Positions 13,123 through 24,459 of a DNA stretch of 64,000 nt are shown here, piece by piece (position 1 is the stretch's first letter; each line of letters begins with the position of its first letter). Location of the stretch: NCBI GenBank assembly GCA_003956705.1, contig QZCP01000135.1, positions 253,502 to 317,501 of the forward strand. The letters run 5' to 3'. Made by a program: the position numbers and the translations under genes. Source of the DNA: Brevipalpus yothersi. Lineage: Eukaryota > Arthropoda > Arachnida > Trombidiformes > Tenuipalpidae. Below the pieces are notes generated by a model. That model was not told the origin of the DNA. It was given only the letters and a program-made list of their open reading frames with translations, and did no database searches.

Positions 13123-13726
13123 TCAACATGTAGTGAGTTTTGATTGTGATATTTTGACATTTTGTTGACTTTCTTGTTTTTTCCTCCTTTTTTCGGGTTC
13201 TATTGCACGAAAATCAATCACACCCATAATTCGTTGACCATCTTGATCGATACCCAAAAATTCCATTCCAATCAGACAGTCGATGAGCAACATGGATGGA
13301 TATTCATCCACTGGTATTCGACCGGATGTAATCATGACATCCTTGAAATTAAATGCATCATAATATAGATTGACCAGCTTAATTGTTTTTTAGAATATTT
13401 TATTTGGGTAATTCAGCTCAAAAATCGTGAATCGATCAGAACCATCGGAGACTACAGATCACCTCGTGTTTGGGCGTCCAAGTGGAAATGTTTCGCTTGG
13501 GTCATTATTCTGTGACTTGAATCCATTCGACGATGACCATACGATCCGAGTTGATTTGACTTGTATGATTTGAATACCAAATCTTTTTCTCTCTCATCTC
13601 TTGGGTCAACTCAATTGTGAACAGATTATTGTTGCTGGAATCGTATGGACACCAAATCCGACGACCTTTTGACTCTAGGGGAAGGCAATTGACCATACCA
13701 ACCGTACCGATTAGTGCACTTGACAA
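13123..13726 (-). pseudogene. Decayed coding fragment, possibly from a retroelement
   Basis: Two adjacent minus-strand frames look like real protein. One, 13505-13726, includes the segment RRIWCPYDSSNN. The other, from about 13500 to 13123, is interrupted by in-frame stops but contains YPSMLLIDCLIGMEFLGID. The LIGMEFL segment recalls the C-terminal part of retroelement aspartic proteases (usually I-L-G-L-D-F-L or similar). I cannot see the catalytic D-T/S-G, so the family is only a suggestion. The fragment ends directly at the mosaic duplication. Confidence 0.3.
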
Positions 13727-13747
13727 TTAGAACTCTCTATTAATATT

Positions 13748-14500
13748 CAATCGCACTCTGGTTGAGATGTATAAAAAAATTCGACAACAACAGCAGGAAA
13801 GCGAAACAGTAGGGGCATAAAACCAGATCATGTTCATCATCGGGCTTCAGGATGATGATCAAGGCGAGGTTCGCATCGAGTGGGGCAACTTGCTTCCATC
13901 CCTCCTCATCTCTCTTCATCTCCTCCCCATGCTTACTGATCCCAGCATCTTTCTCTATCCCCTTGTGCTCTGATCCTCCTGAAATCTCAAAATTTCAAAA
14001 ATAATCTGCTTTTCAGTTCGACTTTTCGACATGATACTTTCCAAAAGATCAGAAGAGGACAGACTTCTAAACAATTATTCCTTAAGGAAATGGGATCGAA
14101 TTGCTTCAATGAGACTCAATTTCAAATTACACTAGAACAATTTCCATTTTTCAATTTTCGCGAAATCTTCTATGATTTACTTGGCTGACTGACGCGTACA
14201 GTGTATTGTGTAGTAAAGTGTGATAATGATTAAATTTCCAATTAAATAAGATTGACAAAATTGGTATAACTTTACCCATGATCCTGATCCCATCCGGACT
14301 AAAACGCGGGAAATTATCGAAAATTTCACCAAATTAGTTTAATCAAGCATGTTAGTTTGACGTAAGTTGGGAGCGAGTCGCAAAATTTCATCCTATCATC
14401 ACAATAAATTGAACAATATTACACTTGAGACCGAACACGAAGAACTAATTTCATTTTTTGAACTCATCTTGTGCGTTAATCATGGTTGATTCCAAAAAAT
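13748..14500 (+). repeat. Mosaic of copied local segments
   Basis: Read left to right: 13748-13925 copies 5537-5695, 13934-13975 copies 5790-5828, and 13996-14500 copies 6764-7280, all in the same orientation. The next block, 14578-14852, copies part of the RGK gene. The order matches the first two sources but the material between them is missing. Confidence 0.8.
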
Positions 14501-14577
14501 GCTAAAGAGCAGAAACTTTACTTGGGATCTTGATGTATCGAGTTCCTAAACCGTTTCTGTATTCAGAGCTTCTTTTT

Positions 14578-14852
14578 TGTTTATTTCGGAGATCATTTTT
14601 TTGGCGAACTCAAAAGAATCTCTGAAAAAAATTTCGACTCATAGTTAAAATTTATCCAGAAATCTATTGAGGTGACATGTGCATGTAAATGTATTTTTGT
14701 TGAAATTAAGCAAGAAAAAAGCTCAGTGGATCATTTCCTTGGAGAAATATTAGAGTTTTACCATCAAAATCACCATAAAGTTTGCGTTCCCTTCAATACG
14801 ACCGATTGTGATAAACTAGAAACTATTGTAGCTCGAGTTGTAAGGGCTTCTT
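14578..14852 (-). pseudogene. Fragment of the RGK GTPase gene (intron 2 plus start of exon 3)
   Basis: Collinear copy of 42358-42625. It keeps the 3' part of intron 2, the TTTTTTCAG acceptor and the first 13 or so codons of exon 3 (DSFEFAKKMISEI; the parent has DSFECAKKVISEI). It then leaves the coding sequence, so it cannot make a product. Retention of intron shows a DNA-level copy and not a retrocopy. Point differences of roughly 10 percent suggest an old event. Confidence 0.8.
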
Positions 14853-15325
14853 TTGAATTTTTGGGATAGAATTACATTCTAATTGATATTTTTGAATGAC
14901 TACCTCGCTCTGAGATGAATCTCAATCTCTCAGATCAATTTAGTTCCACTTAATGCGTTTGACTGACTTCAATCGACCAATTTTTATGTTCCATAGACCA
15001 CTTTTTTTAGATCCTTCAAGGAATCTCTAGAAAAAATACATTTCTAGGTGAAGTTAGTCCATGGAGGGTTTATCAAGATTCAAATTTCAGAGAAAATCAA
15101 CTAGACGTCCAAATCAATTGAGTCATCGTAGAAAACATTCTTATCGAAAAAAGTGAGCGTTCAACAATTTAATACTTTTCTCTGGATTGTTTTAAATATA
15201 ACATCACCTATAGAGAGAATAAATTTTAGAAAATTCGCTTTGTTAACATTGTATTGAGTGAATATTAAGCAAGAATATTCCGGTTGGATATCATATTCAT
15301 AATCCATCAGAAAAATTTTCCATCC
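14853..15325. other. No gene seen; probable 3' UTR side of the next gene
   Basis: AT-rich, without supported coding potential. It lies downstream of the minus-strand exon ending at 15326. Confidence 0.45.
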
Positions 15326-16324
15326 TTATCTCTTGCTTGACACAGGTCCAACTTCGTAAACAGTGGCTTTTCTTTCATGAGCAGAGTTGGACATTGAACT
15401 GGCATTTGTTTTGGAATTGTGATTAAAAGACATAGACTTGACTTCATTCGCTTTCTTAACAACTTTATCCTTGGATTTACGACTAATTAACTCAGTCAAT
15501 GGGTTCCATAGACGTCCTTTTTTGTACTTATTATCATCACCAGTCTCCTCATTGCAATCCTCAAATTCAAACTTTCCAAGACGATCATTTTTCACCAGAG
15601 GAGCTTCAATATCACTTCGAAATGATGAACAATGTTCAAGTGATGAAGTTTGGGAAAAGTTTCCACACTTTTCTGTCTCCAATTGATCATCATCATCAGA
15701 TGGCTTAACAATTATGAGATCTACATCTGAACTGCTGGCCGTTGAAAGGCCATCACTTTCCATTGAGGCCAGCATCTTGCTTGGGGATGGAAACCTTAAT
15801 AGATTAGGATTTGAGCAAGAAACTTGGCATGATGAACACTTGCGAGATTGTTCCAATGATTGTAGTAGACATTGTAACTGATCAATTTGCTGTTTCAAAA
15901 TGAGCTGCTGTCTAATTATCAAGTGTTTTTGAATCTTTTGGCTTATATGTGGATTATGTACCGAAGACATGTGAGTGGTGGCAAAATTTTTACCACTAGA
16001 TTCTGAATCGAGACCCATAAAGCTGCCATTTGAAGCAGAATCACCACTTGCTCTTCCAATATGACGAAGATCTATCGAGCTAACGGTAGAACATGAACAT
16101 CGTGTTGGTCGATTTTTTTTGAATATAAACGATGGTAGATTCACTGAACATCCATCAGGATCGGATATTTGTGTATCTGGTGGTGATGGTAAAGCCAAAT
16201 ATGATTCGACACTTGGACTAATCAAATTGGTTAAGCTAGTTCTGTCACTGGATGGAGTGAGAAGTTGTGTCACACTATTCCTAATGTAGGAAATATCCAT
16301 AAAATTATTCGGTCGATTCTTGAC
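15326..16324 (-). CDS. Last exon of an unrecognised Ser-rich protein, possibly continuing the TMEM200-like gene
   Basis: The exon begins after a pyrimidine-rich TATTATACAG acceptor and is open for 332 codons to a stop at 15326. An internal Met lies at 16300. The sequence is Ser-rich and polar. A Gln/Leu-rich stretch with coiled-coil character (IIRQQLILKQQIDQLQCLLQ) is followed by a Cys cluster (CSSCQVSC), a poly-Asp patch and a basic C-terminus. No domain is recognised. The reading phase (0) equals the phase at the end of the gene immediately upstream on the same strand, whose last codons could splice through a GT donor at 17051-17052. The two may therefore form one protein of about 718 residues. 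I infer this and cannot prove it. Confidence 0.6.
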   Translation of the reverse strand, partial: VKNRPNNFMDISYIRNSVTQLLTPSSDRTSLTNLISPSVESYLALPSPPDTQISDPDGCSVNLPSFIFKKNRPTRCSCSTVSSIDLRHIGRASGDSASNGSFMGLDSESSGKNFATTHMSSVHNPHISQKIQKHLIIRQQLILKQQIDQLQCLLQSLEQSRKCSSCQVSCSNPNLLRFPSPSKMLASMESDGLSTASSSDVDLIIVKPSDDDDQLETEKCGNFSQTSSLEHCSSFRSDIEAPLVKNDRLGKFEFEDCNEETGDDNKYKKGRLWNPLTELISRKSKDKVVKKANEVKSMSFNHNSKTNASSMSNSAHERKATVYEVGPVSSKR

Positions 16325-17043
16325 CTGTATAATAGGAGGAAAGAATCTTATTATTCTAGAGAAATAAAGAAAATTTTAAATGATGTGATATAATATTAAG
16401 AGTGAAAAAGACTATAAAGAGAGAGAGAGAGAAAGAGAGAGATGATAATGTGAGCTCCTCTTGGACGCAAGGGTTTATGAGTTGTATTCTATTTCTAAAA
16501 CAGATATTGATTGAGCTCATATCTCTCACTATTCTATTCTACTTCCATCATTCGATTGATTTGAGGAAAGTGAGGAAGGATTCAAGGAATCTATCTGGAA
16601 TTACTTGAACAACAGCAACGAGAAAAAAAAGCAATAAAGTGAACAAACTACTGTACCTAATTTGTATGGATGAAGAAACTTTGATATTCTTCGATGAGCT
16701 ATTCGGGAAAACCAAAAAACAGAAAAAACCAATTACATTTACAAAAATTTGGGCACAAATGACACGACAAATGGCAGTGCAGGACAAGAGGCAGGGTAGC
16801 GTCCATATAAAAGTACACATGTACATGATTAGCATAGGCAGGGGACTAAGAGGGATGCTGATGAATGGAATTCTTTTTCCTTTAATCTGAAATTTTTTCA
16901 GATTAAATGTGGTATTTTCTAATGTTTAAATAGAAAATACATGTATAAACCAGAATCTTGCAAGATAAAATTAAAGAAAGCATAAAAATTGGCTGCTAAG
17001 TTTTTTTGAACACTCAAACCAGCCGCTACTGATCCCATTGCAA
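16325..17043 (-). other. Intron or intergenic gap between two minus-strand exons
   Basis: AT-rich with a GA-rich patch near 16417-16441. It carries no supported coding sequence. Confidence 0.5.
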
Positions 17044-18210
17044 TTAACAGACCTTGTCACTCTCATCTATGGAAGTAGGCTCAGGTCTTAAATTTACTTG
17101 AGATGAAATATCGGTAAAAGGTTCCTCTAGTGGCTTGCTGGAAGAAGATGAAGGTCTCAGATCATCTTTCGTTATCGATGAGATAGCCAATGTTAAAGAT
17201 CGTGGATCTGGTCTCGATGATTTGGATGATGATGATGGTGAAAAATGATGTTGATGATGAGATGATGAAGATGATGATGGTTGATCAAATCTATGGCCTG
17301 ATATTTGGAAGGAAGGATCGTGAGCGGATTGAAGATGATCGGCAAACGATGTTTCTGCAGTGGAAATAAGTTGCTGTTGGCTTCCTATCGGCTTGATTGT
17401 GGTTGGCGGTGAAATGCTTGACGATGTTAAGGTAGATATTTTTTCATTACTAGTCTCCTCAATCATGGATGTTTGGCCATGTTTCAGTCTTTCTTTACTC
17501 AAAAGTCCATCAACGGTAGAGATAGCCTGAATTGATGATGGCTGTAGGGTGATTGGAGCAATATTCGGTGGTTCTGGTTGAACTTTAACACCAAGAGTAT
17601 CTCGAACTTCAAATGTCAATATTAATGCAGCACATATAACAATTCCTCCCAAGCCCATCAACACTGGACCGGCATAGGTCATATTTCGATACATTGTGGG
17701 CAAAGATGGCACATCACCAGAAGACGTATTACCTGTTGTATTTAATGATGCAATATAATTTTGATGCTTAGCATCGGCCATAAATCCGATGACCGACATA
17801 ATTGTACCTGCAATCAATAATACTAAGCCTCCGGAGAGAGCTTTAGAGGCCACACATACACAATGCCAAGTGCACTTTAATTTTGGTTCCTCTTGCATAC
17901 GCTCTTTTCGACTCTTATTGCCAGTTTGAGTTGGTGGCTTGGCCATCAGTCCGGTGTAATCGTATGCTGATCGAGTTACACAGGGACCATAATCGTACAC
18001 CAATCGAGAGCCACCTCCACCTGGATCACCGGAGCTGTGGGGAAGTGGTGAATATGGCCGACCGGAAGCACTAAGATGATGAACTGGACCTTTGACCGGT
18101 AAAATTGGAGGTAATAGTGGACCGGATGTTGAAGTTCGTCCGGTGGCAGTGGTTGTATGTTGACGCAATTGACGCCCTATAACTGCAGCACTAGAAGCAG
18201 AAAAGGTCAT
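17044..18210 (-). CDS. Two-pass membrane protein, TMEM200-like
   Basis: The ORF of 388 residues has its ATG at 18210. A Ser/Thr/Pro/Gly-rich cytoplasmic-type N-terminus (1-110) ends in a basic stretch (RKERMQEEPKLK). TM1 spans about 122-145 and TM2 about 180-200, separated by a short loop with N-glycosylation sequons. The second segment starts GPVLMGLGGIVICAALIL and is followed by E-V-R-D. This resembles the TMEM200 family pattern of two hydrophobic segments with G-P-x-x-M-G before TM2. The C-terminal half is low complexity with poly-Ser, His and Pro. The function of the family is poorly known. The stop at 17044 lies 8 nt beyond a possible GTCTGT donor, so the true protein may run on into the exon at 15326-16324. 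Confidence 0.6.
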   Translation of the reverse strand: MTFSASSAAVIGRQLRQHTTTATGRTSTSGPLLPPILPVKGPVHHLSASGRPYSPLPHSSGDPGGGGSRLVYDYGPCVTRSAYDYTGLMAKPPTQTGNKSRKERMQEEPKLKCTWHCVCVASKALSGGLVLLIAGTIMSVIGFMADAKHQNYIASLNTTGNTSSGDVPSLPTMYRNMTYAGPVLMGLGGIVICAALILTFEVRDTLGVKVQPEPPNIAPITLQPSSIQAISTVDGLLSKERLKHGQTSMIEETSNEKISTLTSSSISPPTTIKPIGSQQQLISTAETSFADHLQSAHDPSFQISGHRFDQPSSSSSSHHQHHFSPSSSSKSSRPDPRSLTLAISSITKDDLRPSSSSSKPLEEPFTDISSQVNLRPEPTSIDESDKVC

Positions 18211-19948
18211 TTAGGCAATCAGAAAGGTATTATGATGAATAAATGTTTCTTGATAATAATAATAATAATAATGATAGACAATAATTCGAAGGGGGAGGAG
18301 GAGTGAACAAATGGACAGTAACGATAATGTGTGTATATATGTAGGTGTGTGTGTGTATATTAAAGGTATATGTGGAACGATCTCAATGATAATTCATTGA
18401 GTAGCAAGAAAAATGTGGACTTGAATGTTTAACGAAGAATGGACACGAAAGCCATTACAAGGTGGTGGAACATGAAAAAGTGTTTGGTGAATTGAGAAGG
18501 TGAATAGTTTACAATAGAAGCTCATAATACACAAGAATAAGAGTTATGACAGGAGGGAATATTTTTTTTCTAACGTTATCACCAACGACAACCATAATCG
18601 AAGGAGAGAGAGAGAGAAAAAGAGAGCAAAAGGGACAACATAGAGAGAACATTTACACACAGAACATAAAAAATATCAATAAGCTAGGAGAAAAGAAAGA
18701 AAGAGAGAGAGAGAGAGAGAGAATGATAAAATTGTAGAGAGAAGAAGGGAGACAAACAATGAGAAATGAGAACAGAAATCCACAAGTGGACACGATAAAA
18801 AACTATCACATGGAGAGAGGGGTGAAGAAGAGAGAATATATCACATCATGATGATTCATAAAGGTGAGTTTCATTCGAAGATTTCGTCAGAGCTCGAGAG
18901 GTAATGAGATAAGTGAGTTAGATTGAGAAGGAGAGACTTGTTCGAAAAATACCATCTGAAACGTTTTCGTTCATGATAGATTGAAAGAGAAGGAAAAATT
19001 TGAAACCAATACTAGCCATCAAGTAATTTGCAAGTATCATCTTCGTCCCTCTCTCTTTGGATTGATCCGAAAGAAAAATTGTTATTACAAAATAGCGAAT
19101 GAATAGAAAATATATAGATGAATGAGGTAAGATGATACAAGTGAAATGTCAAACTTGCAACTCAGTGGTAGACTTTCTTATTGTGTGTCAATGGTGACCA
19201 AATAGGAAAGACATGTACATATAAGAGAGAAGAGAGTAAATACGAGGAACTAACCATTTAGTCATTATAAATCATCAATCATATATCAAGAAAAGAAGTG
19301 TATGAAAACAAAACTTTTGAAATGCCAACGGACAGGGAATAAATTTCGTTGACAAAATACAAGATGAAACATGGTCTCAAAAGAAGAGATAGAATATTTT
19401 TGTGAATGCACTTCGGGTGATCACTGATATATCACATACACACATACCACACACAGACATACACACACACACTACACACTCTTGGCGTAAGATAATATTA
19501 TTGGATCATCATCGAATGTTCTTCTTGCTTCTTGCTTCTTTCTTCTCCATGTACACCGCTCTGACTAGGAATCTGAATGGCATGGAAAAAAAGAGCGGTG
19601 TCTATCGATTTTTTTGCTATCGTTCGTTTTGCTCTTCTCTATTTTTCCCTATCGATTCTCCACTACTAGGCGGTTCAACGAATAAACAGTCAAATTGGGT
19701 CTCTCTCCCTGTGAAATAAAGCACTCCACAATCCATAGACAGAGAAAGAGAGAGAGAGAAAGAAGAATGAATGAAAAAGGAAAGCCCACAAAGATTCATC
19801 AGATCGATTGAAACTAGATAAACATGGTTAGAGATACATTGATGAGCCAGTTGGAATTCAGTATAAATATATGTGTGTGTATTTTTTCTTGTCTTCTTTT
19901 TTTACGGGTGCAGCTGTGACAGTGATTGTTAGTGGACCAGAGGAGTCC

Positions 19949-19963
19949 AGAGAGAGAGAGAGA

Positions 19964-19999
<36 letters not shown>
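19949..19999. repeat. Palindromic GA/CT simple repeat
   Basis: A (GA)n run (19949-19965) switches directly to (CT)n (19966-19999). The two arms are self-complementary and could form a hairpin of at least 16 bp. Confidence 0.9.
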
Positions 20000-20000
<1 letters not shown>

Positions 20001-20575
20001 AAAAGAAAAAAGAATGATTTATGTGTGTGAATTATGATTAATTCCATTCATACCGGGAACTTTAACTTAGTCACTTCATTTATCAAAAAATTTTTCCTGA
20101 ATAAATAATGAATATTGGAGATGAATATTAGGAAAGGAGACAGTTCATGGTGGAACTTTTGGAAAATATATATCAGATAAAGCTAAATTAGAGCTTGTTG
20201 CTCATCTCTTCATGTCCTTGATTTCTGAAGAATCACCGAGAAAAACAAATATTTGACTACTTTCAGTTGACCATTATGGAAGCTAAATATTATCTTTCCA
20301 GAAGAATTGTTATTAATTTGTGCAGAACATTCTCTCTTTTCTCGTTCAGAGAATACGATAACTCTATCAACTGATCTTTTCCCGAAGAGTTCATTCGAAA
20401 TAATCTCAAGTAACAGAAAAAAACTCGTCAGTGAAACAAATTTTGAGAACCTCAATCGCAACCTACTACTTTCAATAGAAGTATCTGAGAAAGAATCACA
20501 AAAATGGAAAAAGTTTTCAAATTGTTGGCAGAAAAATTAAATGCTCTAGTCATTCAGATCCTGTCAAGGGATCAA

Positions 20576-20869
20576 TCAGAGAAGATGTAAGGTCAAATGG
20601 AGTAGATAGAGAAGAAAGAACCATTCAGTAAAGACAGAAGCTGATTCGAAGAGTGGAATTCTAGAATTTTTCAGAAATGAATTAATCGAAGTGGACATGA
20701 TCATTGCACCAGAAACATTTGTTGTTGTCAGAGAAGGGTTCTGATTGAGTTGATAGAGTTTCGGCACATTTTTCTCATGAGTGATTACAATAGAGTGATT
20801 AGCACTTGAGAGCCCAGAATATTGAGAGACAATGCTGTGATAACTTGAAGGTTCTATGCTTATGGACAT
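20576..20869 (-). CDS. Possible C-terminal exon with a hydrophobic tail
   Basis: A 97-residue open frame, Ser/Thr/Asn-rich, ends in an uncharged hydrophobic stretch of about 17 residues (WFFLLYLLHLTLHLL) right before the stop. That is the layout of a GPI-attachment signal or C-terminal anchor. AG-ending sequences upstream could be acceptors. No family is recognised and no companion exon was found, so it may be chance. Confidence 0.25.
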   Translation of the reverse strand: MSISIEPSSYHSIVSQYSGLSSANHSIVITHEKNVPKLYQLNQNPSLTTTNVSGAMIMSTSINSFLKNSRIPLFESASVFTEWFFLLYLLHLTLHLL

Positions 20870-23800
20870 GCATTGGACAAAAACTAAACTACTGTACTTC
20901 TATCAAGTTTCATCTACTGGACAAGCTACTAACTTAACTACTGTACTTCCATCTTACAAGATGGTCATGCAGTGGTAAGCATGTTCAATATCAGCTCATG
21001 AAACACTTTCCAATGACCATCAACTTACCCCATAGACATGATTTGAGCCGATTAAGATTGAAGATTTAGATTAAAATTATCAATCAAGAAACTCGTCTCA
21101 AAGTAACCAAAGGAAAAGATAGAAAGAAGAATATTGCTTGCGTTGAATTTCGAAGGCTATCTTGCAATTTGTCGAGAGCAATTAAGAACCAATTTGCTTT
21201 TTTATGTCAAGATAGAACATAAATGAGTCGAAAAATATGATGGAAAAAATAATGGGTAGGTATACATTGGGGAGATTTAAACATAAATGTTGGAACAAAT
21301 GAGTTAGGGTCCACAATTAGTAAGTTTTGAATAATTTTTTTGTTCAACTAACCTAATGCCACTTGACATGGTTTAGCTTGGTAAGAAATGATGATGCACT
21401 CTCAAAGTATCAGAAATTTTGTTTTGATGAATGAAAAATCCAAATCATCAACTACGGTATGAATTCTTCATGCATTTGATCAGAAATAGAGATAGAAAGA
21501 GATTTGATAAAATCGGTTGTGCAATGGAAAAATTCAGATACTTTGATCTACCAGGCAGCCCTCTTCTTCTTATCGTCGATTAGAGGTTATGCTTTTTTAA
21601 GCATTAGAGAGCATGAAAACATAGTCGATCATTTTGATGCACTTTATCATTCACAAAATTCCTATGTTGGTTTCCAAAATTCCATGGGAATTTGCATCCA
21701 TGACATTATCATCATCATAAGTTTCGATGAATCAAAACATGAACAGAAACAAGTCTTGTTCCATATCACTTCATCCATAGTAAACGAGCTGTGAAACCGT
21801 CAGTTTCTTGTGGATTTCCTATAATGGAATTTCAATGAAGTCGACACAAGCCGGATGAAACATGCATCATTACTGCTATCTGAAATAGAATATGAGAGAA
21901 AAAATAAACGAATTAGTGCTCTTCAGCATACTAATCATACAGATGATGATGATCTTCTAGCATCACTGTTTGGTCCAAAGTTTGACTCCGTTGATCAAAT
22001 CTTTTTCGATTCAATATATTTCGAACGAAATATATGTTATATGAAATATATGACGAAATAGCTCAGATAACTCTCATAATCACACCAGTTTGAGTATGTA
22101 ATCGAGTGTAATCGAGTATTCTTTGCAATTTACTGAGTGAGTTGTGTGTGTATATTGTCTAACCAATAATTGATTCTACCTTCCATAGATGTACATCACA
22201 AAAAGGATTGCTGATAATAGATGACTATTTGTGCAAAAGGGCGCAAGCTTCACTCGATTACTGAGTTATTCATATCGACCTTTCAGAAAGGAAGTCATAA
22301 TCGCGACAGTTTTTTTTGCTTACTCCAACTGCAATGTCCATCTGATTCATATACTCCTACTCGATACGAGAATTATTCTCTTATACTATTTGATTTCTTG
22401 GTTTCAATCGATTGGTGCAAAAGAAACTGGACCAAACATGGCGGATGCAGAAGAATGATAGAGAATACGAAGTAATCTAATAGACATCATCATGTCAAAG
22501 AGAGAAAGAGAGAGAAAGAGAGCCATTCGATGGAAAAATTCCTTAATGTAAGAATTTTTCTTTCTCTGCACCTCTTTTAACAGCTGGAAAAATTGCTCAG
22601 TTATGTAATAATAGAGTTTGGAGGGAAAAATAGTTAGAATAGATAGCTTGATAGATAGTTAGATAGAAAATGAGAGAGAGAGAGAGCTTTTTTCTCGATA
22701 TTTTACCTCATAATGGAGGGTTAAAGGGTAGTATGACTTTGGCTTGAAAAGTTCACTTTCAGTTCGTTTAAGGTTGACAGAATTCCGAGTCTCTTAGAGT
22801 GATTCACTCAATGAGTCTAACAAAATAGAATGGTCTCTTGGTTGAGAGAAATACCAAGCTGTAAAAGTCTTCAATGCTGAGAACTTTCCAATGGATTCCG
22901 GCTGGTCAACATAAATCACAGCATCAAATGAATTAGAGCTCGCATGGCTGATTGTTGTTGTTGAGAGGGGTAACACAGATTGAATAAAAGGGTTTTGATG
23001 AGCAATTCAGTATAAAATGAGGAGTCAACACGGAGCCACATTAAACGATTCATTTAATTTGATAAATCGAAGTGTTCTTCCGATTTTCCATGAAATCCAA
23101 CTTTGCACAATACTACACCGAAGATAAGTCATGATGATGATTATGCTTGTGAAGAGAGGAAAAAATCAGATATAAATAATTCTTTCGTTCAATTGGACAA
23201 ATCACTGATGGAAAAACGTCCAGCCTACACGGAAAGAGAATTTCTCTCCTTCTTTTGGATTCACATCCGAAAAAATCGACGATTAATCACCGAGATTCCG
23301 ATTCATGGATAGACTCCGGAACTTATAGCCTAACACTTCTTCCGATACAAGCAACGATTCTAGTATGTTACCAAGCTCACTGGATAGATGAGAAAGAATT
23401 TCAGGAATCAGTGTTTGCGATGAAACAAGCACCAGAAAGAAACACTTAGAAACTGAACGATTGAAAGTAGCTCAGGGGAAAAACAGAGGAATTTTCACGC
23501 TTTAACAACAAATGAATACCAGGTTCATCAGAAATGGAGAGAATGAGCGGGAATTCAACACACAGGAATACGGTGAGTTATCAATCTGGTGAGCTCTCTC
23601 TCTCTCTTCATTGAGGGAGTCAGAATTCAGGGAGATTGTATTGGAATAGTTCATAGAATAGAGGGAGAGAAAGAGAGAACGAAGTGGAACCCATGCTCAA
23701 GATCGATTTTTTTTCTGTATGAGGCTCAATTGAGGGGAAAAATGGAGGAAAATTATGGAGAGATGAGAGGAATTTGAGAGAGAGAGAGAAAAAAAATTAG

Positions 23801-24266
23801 ATGACTTGAATATGTTGGAGATATTACGATCTCAATATAGAAGGAGACGATGATTGAGGGTTCTGAAGAGGATTGCAAGGAGTTCTTCTCGTTTGTTCAA
23901 CACCTTTTATTCCAATTCTTCGATGAGCTAGCCTTGAGAAGGGCTCCTGAAAAAATTCAGAATTACCCAACCGACAAGTATTGTGATAGTTGACCCCCAA
24001 TAGTGTGTGATTCCCATGAGTGGCCATCCAAATGAATACACCCAATTGTAACTCTGGAAATGGTCTTGCATTCTGATTTTGAGGTTATATCCTAATAGCA
24101 GTAGTAGTCGCAGAAATACACAGACAACAGTGATTTAGAATATCCAATAAAGTTAATCACTTCTACTAAAAGTAAAGTTTTATCTTACTGCAAAAATCTC
24201 TATACCAACGATTTTCAAAATACTACTCAACAGTTAATAAACCTATGTTTGAGTAGATTTGTTGAC

Positions 24267-24269
<3 letters not shown>

Positions 24270-24322
<53 letters not shown>

Positions 24323-24393
24323 GAGAGNNNNNNNNNNNNNNNNNNNNNNNNNNNNNNNNNNNNNNNNNNNNNNNNNNNNNNNNNNNNNNNNNN

Positions 24394-24457
<64 letters not shown>
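24270..24457. repeat. (GA)n array with internal assembly gap
   Basis: GA repeats with occasional GATA interruptions flank 66 N at 24328-24393. Confidence 0.95.

Positions 24458-24459
<2 letters not shown>

Noticed and set aside
13748..14852. Retrocopy of the RGK gene
   Set aside because: Intron sequence and the acceptor are retained, so it is a DNA-level copy.
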